A stretch of 40,362 bases of DNA from Pelatocladus maniniholoensis HA4357-MV3 (GCA_019359115.1 JAHHHW010000124.1:1-40362), one strand, 5' to 3'. Shown: positions 15,750-25,178, numbered from the stretch's first letter. Notes: generated by a model from the sequence alone, not told the origin. Translations and numbers: made by a program.

Positions 15750-16481
15750 AATGTTTCCTCAGGATGTAGAGCTTGAGTGTTGCTGATACCAAAAACTTAT
15801 AATTTTTTAATTTTGTCAATTATTTATTTTGATTCTGGCATTACTTTAGAGGTTTGCAGTGGCGATCGCTTCTAACTGTTGGATGAATCAAGATCTCTAA
15901 CTAAAGAGTTATAAAAATTTCATAATTGTATAAAATACTTGGTTAATAAACATATAAACCTCGTCCATTTTGAAAGCTGGAGTTTTATATAAGGGCTTAT
16001 AATTCACTTCTAGCCTGAGTTATACGCTTTACCCTAATTACAAAAAACTACGATTCTCAACGTAGACGTGGTTTAAGCAGCTATTTTCTAACAATTAAGA
16101 TAAATTTTATTTAGATATTTTTTTAATATCAGCTTCCAATCGATAAAAAATAATTTATTTTATATAAAAATCATTCTTAAGATAGTATTTTTTTCTTGAT
16201 TAATCAGAAACTATTTATTTAGAAATAGAAACTTCAGGATAAATGTTATTTACATAACGTTGTTAAAGGTGAAAATACGCAAATACTTAACGCTAAATTT
16301 TATTCTGACTCTAAAAATCAAAAAGTCATCACAAGTAAGTTGGTGGGACGCGAGTCAGCAACAGGGGTGTAAGGGAAACCCCTACACCCTTACACCCGCC
16401 CCAAAGGGGCTTGGTGACGAAACCTAAAGCTCATTGAAACTCCTACCAATGACGAATGACAAATGAGAACCTCTGGAAAAA
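15750..16481. other. Long AT-rich divergent promoter region before the oxidase operon
   Basis: About 730 bases between the divergent SDR gene and the DUF2231-oxidase operon, with no credible reading frame. It holds one GCGATCGC (15863), a dyad CTACG-N8-CGTAG at 16048-16065, the hairpin at 16365-16397 and a weak heptamer repeat at 16446-16466. I found no perfect GTA-N8-TAC NtcA site. The length suggests complex regulation. Confidence 0.5.
16365..16410 (+). repeat. Double hairpin upstream of the oxidase operon
   Basis: GGGTGTAAGGG (16365-16375) pairs with CCCTTACACCC (16387-16397), and GCCCC / GGGGC follows directly (16398-16410). It lies about 75-120 bases before the first gene of the operon, so it would be in the promoter or leader. 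Confidence 0.65.
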
Positions 16482-16979
16482 ATGATGCTTACTCTACCTC
16501 TCAATAGTCAAAATCTCCCCTATCCTGACCCTATACACCCCATCATCGTTCATTTTGTAATTGCGATGGTATTGTTTTCTTTTTTCTGCGACGTGGTGGG
16601 TTATTTTACACACAATGCGCGGTTGTTTGAAGTAAGTTTCTGGAATCTGTTTGTGGCTGCGGGAGCTATTTTCCTGGCGGTTATCTTTGGTCAATTTGAA
16701 GCAGGGCTGGCAAATAACTACGAAGCAGTTCAACCAACATTGAATTTTCATACAGTCATGGGTTGGTCATTAGCGGTACTTGTTGTGATTATTACAGCTT
16801 GGCGTTTCGGAATTCGCGATCGCAATCCCTTGAAAATACCACCTGCCTATCTTGGTGTCGCAACGTTTTTAATTTGTCTGGTATTCTTGCAAGTATATCT
16901 GGGAAGCAAATTAGTTTGGGTATACGGATTGCATGTCGAACCTGTGGTTGAAGGGATGAAGCAGGGAGTGTCGCAATGA
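16482..16979 (+). CDS. DUF2231-like membrane protein, first of two
   Basis: 165 residues with four hydrophobic segments (about 22-40, 50-68, 88-107 and 122-142). Its DPIHPIIVHFVIAM near the N-terminus, with conserved His residues, is typical of DUF2231 proteins, thought to bind heme or a cofactor in the membrane though no function is firmly established. Its TGA overlaps the next ATG by four bases (ATGA), indicating translational coupling. Gene pairs of this kind precede coxB in heterocyst-type terminal oxidase operons of Nostocales, as I recall, so a role in assembly or electron entry is possible. Confidence 0.75.
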   Translation: MMLTLPLNSQNLPYPDPIHPIIVHFVIAMVLFSFFCDVVGYFTHNARLFEVSFWNLFVAAGAIFLAVIFGQFEAGLANNYEAVQPTLNFHTVMGWSLAVLVVIITAWRFGIRDRNPLKIPPAYLGVATFLICLVFLQVYLGSKLVWVYGLHVEPVVEGMKQGVSQ

Positions 16980-17581
16980 ACTCGCAACTAATTGAGCAGT
17001 TAGGTTTGCGACTGGGTGCTAACGGACTACCCTATGAAATTCCCATGCATCCGCAGTTGGTGCATCTGACATTGGGTTTGTTCATCATTGGCATCTTATT
17101 TGACATCGCAGGAGCTATTTTTCCCATAGAGCGACCAATTTTCAAATTTTTGTCTCTTCCTACCATTCGTTCTCGCTTCTTTGATGTTGGTTGGTACAAC
17201 CTAGTAGGGGCAGCAGTTGTGACATTTTTTACTATTGCCTTTGGTTTTTTTGAGTTAATACTGGCAAACCCACCAATTAATCAAAAGAGCGATTGGGGAT
17301 TGAACGCTGCTTGGACAATGCTTTTGCACGGTTTGGGTGGTATTTTGATCTTGGGGATCATCGTTGCCATGACAGTATGGAGAGGTTTGCAACGCTATCG
17401 TTGGCGCAAGGATGCTTCCAGGCAAGTGCAGTGGAGTTACTTGTTAGCAGGTATTGCAATGCTGGGCATTTTGTACGTCCACGGAACTTTAGGGGCGCAA
17501 CTCGGAGAACAGTTTGGGATTCACGTCACTGCTGCGGAGTTACTCAGGAAGGGTAAAGACCCGAATTTACTGCTCAAATAA
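16976..17581 (+). CDS. DUF2231-like membrane protein, second of two
   Basis: 201 residues with four hydrophobic segments (about 22-43, 68-92, 110-130 and 155-173). It shares the motif with its neighbour: MHPQLVHLTLGLFIIG near residue 23 corresponds to HPIIVHFVIAM, and both have late GLHV/GIHV endings. It is probably a diverged duplicate. The start codon overlaps the preceding stop, and the stop is six bases before the subunit II gene, so all belong to one transcript. Confidence 0.75.
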   Translation: MNSQLIEQLGLRLGANGLPYEIPMHPQLVHLTLGLFIIGILFDIAGAIFPIERPIFKFLSLPTIRSRFFDVGWYNLVGAAVVTFFTIAFGFFELILANPPINQKSDWGLNAAWTMLLHGLGGILILGIIVAMTVWRGLQRYRWRKDASRQVQWSYLLAGIAMLGILYVHGTLGAQLGEQFGIHVTAAELLRKGKDPNLLLK

Positions 17582-17587
17582 ACTATT

Positions 17588-18514
17588 ATGATGAGATTTT
17601 TAGAATATTTACTCATAGCTGGCTATATTGCTGTGCTGCTTGTTATCAGTAATTGGATTGGGCAGCAGGCGTATTCTTGGATGCCTCCTGAAGCTACAGC
17701 AGAAGCGCAAAAAGTAGATAGTTTATTTAGTTTTTTAGTCTCAATTGGCGCATTTATCTTGCTTGGGCTGGTTGGTATGATGGTGTACTCGGTACTGTTT
17801 TTCCGGGCATCTCCAAAAGACTATAGCGAAGGACATCCCTCCAGAGGTGATATGAAGCTAGAAATCCTATGGATGACAGTGCCAACTGTACTGGTGTTAT
17901 GGATTGCTTTTCAAGGCTTTAATATTTATCGGCAGTTAGATATTACAGGTTTGAAGCAAATTGTACATTTGCATATGCCCCTAGAGTCTGAGCCTGTCTA
18001 CGCTACAGAAGTCAGCGATCGCCCCAAACAAGCATCTGAAACTATCAGTGTTTTTGTCAAGCAGTGGGAATGGTCTTTCCGCTATCCAAATAATGTCGTT
18101 AGTCATGAATTACACCTGCCTGTAAATATTACGACCCGTCTAGATATGCACGCCAAAGATGTACTCCACAGTTTTTATATCCCTGAGTTCCGCTTACAGC
18201 AGTACATTGTCCCCAAACGGAATATTGATATTGTGTTAACCCCCACTCGTACAGGCAAATACCATTTAAAAGATTCTCTGTTCAGTGGTACTTATTTTGC
18301 TTTGATGGACACGAATGTATATGTTGAATCCTCCGAAGCGTATAACCAGTGGCTCAATCAAACTGCTGCTGATGAACAAACATCAACTACAAATCAAGCA
18401 TTTACGGAGCATACTCAACCACCGAAAACATGGTTTAAAACTAGCTGGTACACTGTCACACCAGCGCAGCCAACTGTTATTACAGCTAAGAGGGAAGTAA
18501 ATAATGACACATGA
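17588..18514 (+). CDS. coxB: Heme-copper oxidase subunit II lacking most CuA ligands (quinol-oxidase type)
   Basis: 308 residues with two N-terminal helices (about 5-25 and 47-72), a third hydrophobic stretch at 93-109, and a periplasmic/lumenal cupredoxin domain. At the CuA loop, where cytochrome c oxidases have Cys-x-Glu-x-Cys-x3-His-x2-Met, this protein reads Asp229, Leu231, Ser233, Phe237 and Met240. Only the first His (His194, in LHSFYIPEF) and the Met remain. It therefore cannot hold CuA and should take electrons from quinol rather than cytochrome c, as in the cyanobacterial ARTO enzymes. The gene overlaps the subunit I gene by 11 bases. Confidence 0.9.
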   Translation: MMRFLEYLLIAGYIAVLLVISNWIGQQAYSWMPPEATAEAQKVDSLFSFLVSIGAFILLGLVGMMVYSVLFFRASPKDYSEGHPSRGDMKLEILWMTVPTVLVLWIAFQGFNIYRQLDITGLKQIVHLHMPLESEPVYATEVSDRPKQASETISVFVKQWEWSFRYPNNVVSHELHLPVNITTRLDMHAKDVLHSFYIPEFRLQQYIVPKRNIDIVLTPTRTGKYHLKDSLFSGTYFALMDTNVYVESSEAYNQWLNQTAADEQTSTTNQAFTEHTQPPKTWFKTSWYTVTPAQPTVITAKREVNNDT

Positions 18515-20189
18515 TTCTCCTGGAGAGATAACTGGAGCTAGCGAGTCCGAAAATCCTCAAAATCAAGCTGTTAATAACTGGCGACGCTACTTTAGTTTCA
18601 GCACCGATCACAAGGTCATCGGTGTTCAGTACATGGTGATGACCTTCATTTTCTTTCTCATGGGTGGGTTAATGGCGATGATTATTCGTGCCGAACTGCT
18701 CACCCCCGAATTGAATGTTGTTGACCGCCCTCTCTACAACGGCTTGTTCACCATGCACGGGACAATCATGATTTTCCTGTGGATTATCCCCTTCAATGCA
18801 GGTATTTCTAACTACCTAGTTCCCTTAATGCTGGGGGCGCGAGACATGGCATTTCCTTTACTTAATGCCATCTCTTTTTGGATGATTCCACCTGCTGGTA
18901 TTTTTTTACTGTCTAGTTTCTTGCTACCCAATGGCCCCGCACAGTCGGGCTGGTGGTCTTATCCACCAATCAGTCTACAAATTCCACCTGGTCAACCGAT
19001 TAACGGTCAATTGTTTTGGATTGTGAGTTTAATCCTCATAGGTATTTCTTCTATTATGGGGGCTGTTAACTTTGTCACGACCATCTTTTGGATGCGGGCC
19101 CCTGGAATGACATTTTTCCGGATGCCTGTGTTTGTTTGGTCAGTTCTCAGCGCCCAGTTATTGCAGCTGATTAATTTGCCTTCATTAACAGGTGCATTGA
19201 TCTTGCTGTTATTTGATATGAATTTCGGTACAAATTTCTTCAAACCGTTAGCTGAGGGCGACCCGATAATTTATCAACACCTATTTTGGTTTTACTCCCA
19301 TCCAGCAGTTTACATTATGGCGTTACCAGCCTTCGGGATTTTTGCGGAGGTTCTGCCTGCCTTTGCACGTAATCCCCTGTTTGGCTATCGCTCATTAGCT
19401 CTTGCTACTTTAGGTATTGCTTTGGTCAGCATCTTTGTTTGGGTACATCATATGTTCACCAGCGCTACTCCTGGTTGGATGCGGATGACTTTTATGGTGA
19501 CGTCAATGTTGGTTGCTGTACCCACTGGTGTGAAAGCATTTGGCTGGATTGCTACGATTTGGAAGAGTAAATTGCACCTAGAGACACCAATGCTATTTGC
19601 GATGGGAGGTGCGGCAATGTTTATTTTTGCTGGTATTACCGGAGTTATGCTTGCTGCAACACCGTTTGACATTCATGTCCACAACACTTACTTTGTAGTG
19701 GGTCATTTCCACTATGTTGTCTTCAACACCATCACAATGGCAATCTTTGCCGCCATTTATTTCTGGTTTCCTAAAATAACTGGTAGGATGTATGCCGAAG
19801 GCTGGGGTAAATTGCATTTCTGGTTGACCTTTATTGGTGCCAATCTCACCTTTTTCCCTATGCACCCACTGGGTTTACAAGGAATGGTGCGCCGTATTTC
19901 TTCCTACGAACCACAGTATCAAGGGTGGAATATTATCGCTAGTCTTGGTGGCTTCTTGCTGGGAGTATCCACACTGCCGTTTATTGCCAATATGGTTGGT
20001 TCCTGGTTATATGGTACAAGGGCAGTGGATAATCCTTGGCACGCCACTGGACTAGAGTGGACAACCTCCTCCCCACCACCACGAGAGAATTTTGAAGAAA
20101 TTCCGGTTGTGAAAAGACCCCCCTACGACTATGGCGATCCAAAATATTCAGTAGTGGAACCTTCTGATGATAGTAATTCTGAACGCTAA
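18504..20189 (+). CDS. ctaD: Heme-copper oxidase subunit I (A2 type, YSHPxVY)
   Basis: 561 residues with about twelve helices. Heme and CuB ligands are present: His85 (TMHG), His266 (YSHPAVY), the His315-His316 pair (VWVHHMF) and the HVHNTYFVVGHFHY segment. Tyr270 is in place for the His-Tyr crosslink. The usual Glu of GHPEVY is Ala in a YSHPAVY motif, the mark of A2-type oxidases whose D-channel ends in Tyr-Ser. The K-channel Thr region (MTFMVTSMLVAVPTG) is kept. It catalyses O2 reduction and proton pumping. The C-terminal 45 residues are Pro-rich and soluble. Confidence 0.95.
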   Translation: MTHDSPGEITGASESENPQNQAVNNWRRYFSFSTDHKVIGVQYMVMTFIFFLMGGLMAMIIRAELLTPELNVVDRPLYNGLFTMHGTIMIFLWIIPFNAGISNYLVPLMLGARDMAFPLLNAISFWMIPPAGIFLLSSFLLPNGPAQSGWWSYPPISLQIPPGQPINGQLFWIVSLILIGISSIMGAVNFVTTIFWMRAPGMTFFRMPVFVWSVLSAQLLQLINLPSLTGALILLLFDMNFGTNFFKPLAEGDPIIYQHLFWFYSHPAVYIMALPAFGIFAEVLPAFARNPLFGYRSLALATLGIALVSIFVWVHHMFTSATPGWMRMTFMVTSMLVAVPTGVKAFGWIATIWKSKLHLETPMLFAMGGAAMFIFAGITGVMLAATPFDIHVHNTYFVVGHFHYVVFNTITMAIFAAIYFWFPKITGRMYAEGWGKLHFWLTFIGANLTFFPMHPLGLQGMVRRISSYEPQYQGWNIIASLGGFLLGVSTLPFIANMVGSWLYGTRAVDNPWHATGLEWTTSSPPPRENFEEIPVVKRPPYDYGDPKYSVVEPSDDSNSER

Positions 20190-20320
20190 AGAAAAGGGGA
20201 CTAGGGGGACTAGGGAGACATATCAATTCAAAATACCTACGGTAGGCGCGTAGCGACTTCTGTTCCCCAAAGGGGTGCTAGGTAGGGTCAGTAGCCGCTT
20301 TGCATCTATAAAATTAAAAA

Positions 20321-20353
20321 CTTTTTGACTTTTGACTTTTGATTTTTGACTTG
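20321..20353 (+). repeat. Heptamer tandem repeat TTTTGAC between oxidase genes
   Basis: About four imperfect copies of TTTTGAC in the 188-base gap between the subunit I and III genes. The gap also carries a GC-rich repeat (about 20240-20285). These insertions separate two genes usually close together, but a common transcript remains likely. Confidence 0.7.
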
Positions 20354-20377
20354 TTTACCCCAATCCCCAATTGAATT

Positions 20378-21046
20378 ATGACCCGTCGCATCATTCACAT
20401 AGATGAAAGTCCTATCCGTTTTGAACGGTGGCGACGATACTTACCAGATTGGTTGAAGCGCTTTTTGCCAAGCGGTGGCGGGAGTGCTGAAGACCATCAT
20501 GGCAAAGGAATGTTCGGATTTACCGTGTTCCTGCTATCAGAAAGTATAATTTTTTTAAGTTTTATCTTTACATATATTGCTCTACGATTAACCCACTCAG
20601 GAAATTGGCTTCCGCCAGGTGTTTCTGGACCCGAATTGTCTACTTTAGTAATTATCAATACGATAGTGCTGCTTTCTAGTAGCTTTGTCATTCAACCAGC
20701 AGAAAATGCCTTAAAGCGTCATAAGCTCAAAAAATTTCGCTGGTTGTGGCTGATGACAATTTGCATGGGAACTTACTTTTTAATTGGTCAAGGAATTGAG
20801 TGGAGCAAGCTTGATTTTGGCTTAAGTACAGGACTAGTTGGCTCAACATTTTACGTATTAACAGGTTTCCACGGTCTGCACGTTCTTACTGGTGTGATTC
20901 TTCAAATCACTATGTTTGTTCGCTCCTTCATTCGAGGTAATTATGAAAAAGGTCACTTCGGTGTGAGTGCAACAACTCTTTTTTGGCACTTTGTTGATGT
21001 AGTTTGGATCTTTCTATTCTCTCTTATCTACCTTTGGCAGGCATAA
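20378..21046 (+). CDS. ctaE: Heme-copper oxidase subunit III
   Basis: 222 residues with about five helices. Typical features are GKGMFGFTVFLLSES at the start of the first helix, GQGIEWSKL in the middle, TGFHGLHVLTGVI near residue 170, and HFVDVVWIFLFSLIYLW at the end. It stabilises the catalytic core of the oxidase. The N-terminal 45 residues are soluble and basic (MTRRIIHIDESPIRFERWRR), longer than in minimal homologues. It lies 188 bp after the subunit I gene and 55 bp before the dehydrogenase gene. Confidence 0.93.
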   Translation: MTRRIIHIDESPIRFERWRRYLPDWLKRFLPSGGGSAEDHHGKGMFGFTVFLLSESIIFLSFIFTYIALRLTHSGNWLPPGVSGPELSTLVIINTIVLLSSSFVIQPAENALKRHKLKKFRWLWLMTICMGTYFLIGQGIEWSKLDFGLSTGLVGSTFYVLTGFHGLHVLTGVILQITMFVRSFIRGNYEKGHFGVSATTLFWHFVDVVWIFLFSLIYLWQA

Positions 21047-21101
21047 AAATATTCAGAAAATTACAACAATAAATAATTAAAAAGAGTTTGGAGAGTATTG
21101 T

Positions 21102-22469
21102 ATGAACAGCCCTGTTTATCAAACTGTGATTGTCGGCGGCGGTTTTACCGGACTATTTACAGCTTTGCACCTAGCTCACGAACATTATCCTCGTTCTGTC
21201 ATTTTGATTGATAAAGACGATCGCTTTTGTTTTAAGCCGTTACTTTACGAGTATTTTGATGGCGAAATGGATAGCTTCCAAGTAGTACCGCGTTTTTCGC
21301 AATTACTTGAGGGTAGCGGTGTCATCTTTGTTCAAGATACGGTGCAATCGATAGACTTGCATCAACAGGAAGTCAAATTAGCTTCAGGAAATTCTTACAA
21401 ATACAGCAACTTAGTATTAGCTTTAGGTAGTGTTACTAGCTATCATCAGGTCGAGGGAGCCAAAGAATATGCTCTACCTTTCTGGACACAAGCAGATGCG
21501 ATCGCTCTTGATCGTCACTTACGCGACTGTTTACAAAAAGCCGTCCAAACAGAAGATGTAGAACAACGCCGGAGATTGTTAACAGTAGTAGTGGTTGGTG
21601 GTGGTGCTTCCGGTGTAGAAATGGCGGGAACTTTAGCTGATTTTCTCCCACATTGGTATTCTGCTTTAGGAGGTAATCACAGTGAAATTCGTGTGATTCT
21701 CCTCAATCATGGTCAACAGATTCTTGATGGCGATATTAACGATCCACTACGTTCAATTGCTGAGAAAGAATTACAACAACGCACTGTACCAATTGAAATC
21801 CTGACGGAAGCAGAAGCTACTGCTGTTCACCCCAACGCCATTGAATATAAGAGTAATGATGAAGTTAAAAAATTGCCAACACATACCACAATCTGGGCTG
21901 CTGGTACTTCTACTCATCCCCTGATTCAAGATTTACCAATTCCCAAAGAACATCGAGACCATCGTGATCGCCCTCTAGTCACCCCCACCTTACAACTGCT
22001 TGACTTTCCAGAAGTTTTTGCAGGTGGTGATTGTGCAGCAGTTCAGAATAATTCGCTACCACCTACAGCCCAAGTCGCTTATCAACAAGGAGCTAATATT
22101 GCCAGTAATTTAAAAGCATTGGCTCTAGGAGAAGAACTCGAACCAGCTAAGGTTAATATCCGAGGAACCCTGTTGAAATTGGGGTTAAATGATGCTGCTG
22201 CTAACTTATTCAATTCTTTTGAAGTTGCAGGTGAACCCGCACACTTAATCCGCCAAGGCACTTATTTAACACTATTGCCAACTCCAATTCATGACTTCAA
22301 AGCCACTACCCAATGGCTGGATGAAGAGATATTTCATCATCACCTTGATCCTCAAGATGTAGGAAAAAAAGTGGTGCAAGCAGTGGAATTGGTTGGTGCA
22401 GGATTCATTGGTGTTTTAGTTGCAAGAAAATTACTGCGAATGTTGGGAGATGAGGAGAAAAGGGATTAG
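21102..22469 (+). CDS. NDH-2-like NAD(P)/FAD-dependent dehydrogenase
   Basis: 455 residues. The FAD motif VIVGGGFTGLFTALHL is near residue 9 and the NAD(P) motif VVVVGGGASGVEMAGTLADF near 165, with a late FAD contact in FAGGDCAAVQ near 308. The C-terminal 30 residues are hydrophobic and basic, suiting membrane association. Type II NADH dehydrogenases pass electrons to quinone without pumping protons. GGAGAG lies before the ATG. Placed directly after a quinol-type oxidase, it could feed that enzyme through the quinone pool. Direct NAD(P)H or quinone specificity cannot be read from the sequence. Confidence 0.88.
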   Translation: MNSPVYQTVIVGGGFTGLFTALHLAHEHYPRSVILIDKDDRFCFKPLLYEYFDGEMDSFQVVPRFSQLLEGSGVIFVQDTVQSIDLHQQEVKLASGNSYKYSNLVLALGSVTSYHQVEGAKEYALPFWTQADAIALDRHLRDCLQKAVQTEDVEQRRRLLTVVVVGGGASGVEMAGTLADFLPHWYSALGGNHSEIRVILLNHGQQILDGDINDPLRSIAEKELQQRTVPIEILTEAEATAVHPNAIEYKSNDEVKKLPTHTTIWAAGTSTHPLIQDLPIPKEHRDHRDRPLVTPTLQLLDFPEVFAGGDCAAVQNNSLPPTAQVAYQQGANIASNLKALALGEELEPAKVNIRGTLLKLGLNDAAANLFNSFEVAGEPAHLIRQGTYLTLLPTPIHDFKATTQWLDEEIFHHHLDPQDVGKKVVQAVELVGAGFIGVLVARKLLRMLGDEEKRD

Positions 22470-22490
22470 AGACAAGTCAAAAGTCATTCG

Positions 22491-22525
22491 ATTTTAGATT
22501 TTGGATTTTAGATCTTGGATTTTAA
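22491..22525 (+). repeat. Alternating heptamer repeat ATTTTAG/ATTTTGG
   Basis: Five consecutive 7-base units of the form ATTTTAG, ATTTTGG, ATTTTAG, ATCTTGG and ATTTTAA, in the gap before rpiA. It is another short tandem heptamer typical of this genome. Confidence 0.7.
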
Positions 22526-22615
22526 AAATTTGGGATGCTCCCTTTTGAATTGATTTGTCCTCTTCTCCCCTAATATGTATTTGTAGAATAAGTCAGTTTT
22601 TCAGGAGCTTTGGGA

Positions 22616-23326
22616 ATGACCGCAGCAACAGACCCCGTAAAATTGATGAAGCAACAAGTTGGTAAAGCTGCCGCCGATTTAGTCAAATCTAGTTCTATCG
22701 TCGGTTTAGGTACAGGTTCAACTACAGCTTATGCGATTCAATATATTGGAGAACGCCTTAAGTCTGGCGAGATCAAAGATATTGTGGGTGTTCCCACCTC
22801 TTTTCAAGCAGAAGTGCTGGCGAAGGAATACGGTATTCCACTAACTACTCTAGATGCAATTGACCACATTGATATTGCTATTGATGGTGCTGATGAGGTC
22901 GATCCACAGAAGAATTTAATCAAAGGTGGTGGCGCAGCACATACCCGCGAAAAAGTTGTCGATTACTTAGCAGATCAGTTTATTGTCGTTGTGGATGCTG
23001 GTAAATTGGTTGATCGCCTGGGTTCAGTTTTTGCTGTACCAGTAGAAGTCATACCAATGGCCATCACCCCTGTAATGCGCACAGTTGCACAACTTGGTGG
23101 TAAGCCAGAATTGCGAATGGGTGTGAAAAAAGCCGGCCCTGTGATCACAGACCAAGGCAATATGGTAATAGACGTCAAATTTGACTCGATTGATGATCCA
23201 GTTAACCTCGAAAAAACATTAAATAATATTCCTGGTGTTTTGGAGAATGGTATTTTCGTTAATTGCACGGATCTCGTTTTAATTGGCGAAGTCAAAGATG
23301 GTCTACCTGTAGTGCGGAAAATTTAG
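22616..23326 (+). CDS. rpiA: Ribose-5-phosphate isomerase A
   Basis: 236 residues from the ATG at 22616, with AGGAG 10 bases upstream; a TTG two codons earlier is open but less likely. The enzyme interconverts ribose 5-phosphate and ribulose 5-phosphate in the Calvin cycle and pentose phosphate pathway. Signatures are [13 protein letters not shown] near residue 30, DGADEVDP near 84, the catalytic segment [13 protein letters not shown] near 95, and [15 protein letters not shown] near 122. Length is normal. It stands alone with its own upstream region. Confidence 0.97.
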   Translation: MTAATDPVKLMKQQVGKAAADLVKSSSIVGLGTGSTTAYAIQYIGERLKSGEIKDIVGVPTSFQAEVLAKEYGIPLTTLDAIDHIDIAIDGADEVDPQKNLIKGGGAAHTREKVVDYLADQFIVVVDAGKLVDRLGSVFAVPVEVIPMAITPVMRTVAQLGGKPELRMGVKKAGPVITDQGNMVIDVKFDSIDDPVNLEKTLNNIPGVLENGIFVNCTDLVLIGEVKDGLPVVRKI

Positions 23327-23472
23327 ACAACTTCAGCAGATGAAGCGTCAAAAACCTCGCACTTAGCTACGCGAAGTGCGTAGGTAGTTCATAAGTGCTT
23401 CACTTTTATGATATATATGAAATACACAAACCCCATCAAACAACCGTAGATTAGTTGTAGAGGTTCCTAGCA

Positions 23473-24489
23473 GTGGGCATAGTAGTCGAAAACGTATCCA
23501 AACAGTTTGGCAGTTTCCAAGCGGTTGATCAGGTGAGTCTAGAAATAAAAAGTGGATCTCTGGTTGCTTTGTTGGGACCGTCAGGATCAGGGAAGTCAAC
23601 TTTGCTACGGCTAATCGCTGGTTTGGAAATGCCAGATACTGGCAAAATAATCTTGACTGGCAAGGATGCTACTAATCAAAGTGTGCAGGAACGAAATATC
23701 GGTTTTGTATTTCAGCATTATGCTTTATTTAAGCACATGACAGTGCGACAAAACGTTGCTTTTGGTATGGAGATTCGTAAGTTACCAAAAGCAAAAGTGA
23801 AAGGGCGAGTAGAACAATTATTAGAATTAGTACAACTGAGTGGACTAGGCGATCGCTATCCATCACAATTATCCGGTGGTCAACGCCAGAGAGTAGCCTT
23901 AGCAAGGGCTTTAGCAGCAGAACCAAATGTGTTGTTATTAGATGAACCTTTTGGGGCGCTAGATGCTAAAGTCCGTAAAGACCTACGCGCCTGGTTGCGG
24001 CGTTTGCATGATGAGGTACATGTGACGACTGTTTTTGTTACCCACGACCAAGAAGAAGCGATGGAAGTTTCTGATGAAATCGTGGTGATGAATAAAGGAC
24101 GTGTAGAACAAGTCGGAACACCAGCCGATATTTACGATCATCCCGCTACAGCATTTGTGATGAGTTTTATTGGACCCGTAAACGTATTACCGAGTACCTC
24201 AAATATTTTCCAAAATAATGGGTTCGATTCAGCAAATTCAGAAATGTTCCTGCGTCCCCAAGATGTGATTATTGAAACATCTTTTAACGGTACTACCGTA
24301 CCTGCAAGGGTAAGCCGATTAATACATCTAGGTTGGGAAATTCAAGCAGAATTAACTTTAGATGATGGACAAGTGGTGACAGCACATTTGACACGCGATC
24401 GCTTTGATGAATTAAATTTAGAACCACAACAAAAGGTGTATGTCAAACCGAAGGAAGCTAAGTCTTTTCCGCTTTATTATTCGATTTGA
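23473..24489 (+). CDS. cysA: CysA-like sulfate/thiosulfate ABC transporter ATP-binding protein
   Basis: 338 residues starting at GTG 23473 (AGAGG about 9 bases upstream). Walker [10 protein letters not shown] is near residue 35, the Q-loop in VFQHYALF, signature LSGGQRQRV near 135, Walker [13 protein letters not shown] near 155, and the H-loop in [10 protein letters not shown] near 190. The C-terminal 100 residues form a TOBE-type regulatory domain ([10 protein letters not shown]). CysA drives sulfate uptake with CysT/CysW and a binding protein, but none of these genes is next to it here, so it is an orphan in this region. The exact substrate rests on overall similarity. Confidence 0.88.
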   Translation: MGIVVENVSKQFGSFQAVDQVSLEIKSGSLVALLGPSGSGKSTLLRLIAGLEMPDTGKIILTGKDATNQSVQERNIGFVFQHYALFKHMTVRQNVAFGMEIRKLPKAKVKGRVEQLLELVQLSGLGDRYPSQLSGGQRQRVALARALAAEPNVLLLDEPFGALDAKVRKDLRAWLRRLHDEVHVTTVFVTHDQEEAMEVSDEIVVMNKGRVEQVGTPADIYDHPATAFVMSFIGPVNVLPSTSNIFQNNGFDSANSEMFLRPQDVIIETSFNGTTVPARVSRLIHLGWEIQAELTLDDGQVVTAHLTRDRFDELNLEPQQKVYVKPKEAKSFPLYYSI

Positions 24490-24539
24490 GAAAGGCTTAT
24501 ACCGTTTAATTGTTTGATATTTTTTGATGATACAAATAC

Positions 24540-24584
24540 ATGAGTAGGGGCGTATGGCTGGTGGTTGTACGTCCCTACACTCAT
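24540..24584 (+). repeat. Imperfect palindrome downstream of cysA
   Basis: The left arm TGAGTAGGGGCGTA (24541-24554) pairs with the right arm TACGTCCCTACACTCA (24568-24583), with one G-T pair and a two-base bulge. It lies about 50 bases past the cysA stop. It resembles dispersed palindromes with GTAGGGGCGTA ends known from Nostoc-like genomes. Confidence 0.55.
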
Positions 24585-24749
24585 AAGCAACCCAATTTAT
24601 AGCATAAGTGTTTAAGCAGACACAATATAATTGCTCCACTTCGTTAAACTGATATCAATTTCATCAATATTATTGCCTCAAGTTACGATTTTTCTGTAGA
24701 AAAGTTTGTCTAAGGCTAAATTATCAAGATCCCTAGAGGAGAGGTTTTT

Positions 24750-25178
24750 ATGACTTATGATTCGGAAGACATACAACAAATTCTCCAAATGGCACTTGCT
24801 CAAAAACAGGAAGGTGAATTTTCACGAGAACAACTTGTAGAAATGGCATCCGAATTAAATATTTCTCCTAACATGCTGGAAAAAGCTGAACAACAATGGT
24901 TAATTCAGCGATCAGAACAACACCAACGACGAACATTTAATAATTTTCGACGCAAAGGTTTCTCGGCACATCTGATTTCTTTCTTAGCAGTTAATTCATT
25001 ACTGATTTTGTTAAATTTATTCACTACTCCTAGTTATTTTTGGGCAATATTTCCATTATTAGGATGGGGTTTAGGTTTGTTTTTTCACGGTTTGAGCGTT
25101 TATCGAAATGAAGGAAAAGCTTATGAAAAAGCCTTTCAAAAATGGCATAGCCAAAATCTTAAAAATAAAGATTTTTGA
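24750..25178 (+). CDS. 2TM-domain protein
   Basis: 142 residues with GAGGAGAGG upstream of the ATG. The N-terminal 60 residues are soluble and helical (SEDIQQILQMALAQ, FSREQLVEMASELNIS), like a short DNA-binding-like or SHOCT-like helix pair. Two hydrophobic segments follow (about 76-92 and 96-114), split by PSYFW, as in 2TM-domain proteins found in cyanobacterial kinases and small proteins. Function is unknown. A clear terminator follows at 25253. Confidence 0.8.
   Translation: MTYDSEDIQQILQMALAQKQEGEFSREQLVEMASELNISPNMLEKAEQQWLIQRSEQHQRRTFNNFRRKGFSAHLISFLAVNSLLILLNLFTTPSYFWAIFPLLGWGLGLFFHGLSVYRNEGKAYEKAFQKWHSQNLKNKDF

Noticed and set aside
15750-16481. NtcA site (GTA-N8-TAC) before the oxidase operon
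   Set aside because: Looked for because related operons are nitrogen-regulated; only a CTACG-N8-CGTAG dyad of opposite half-site order was found.
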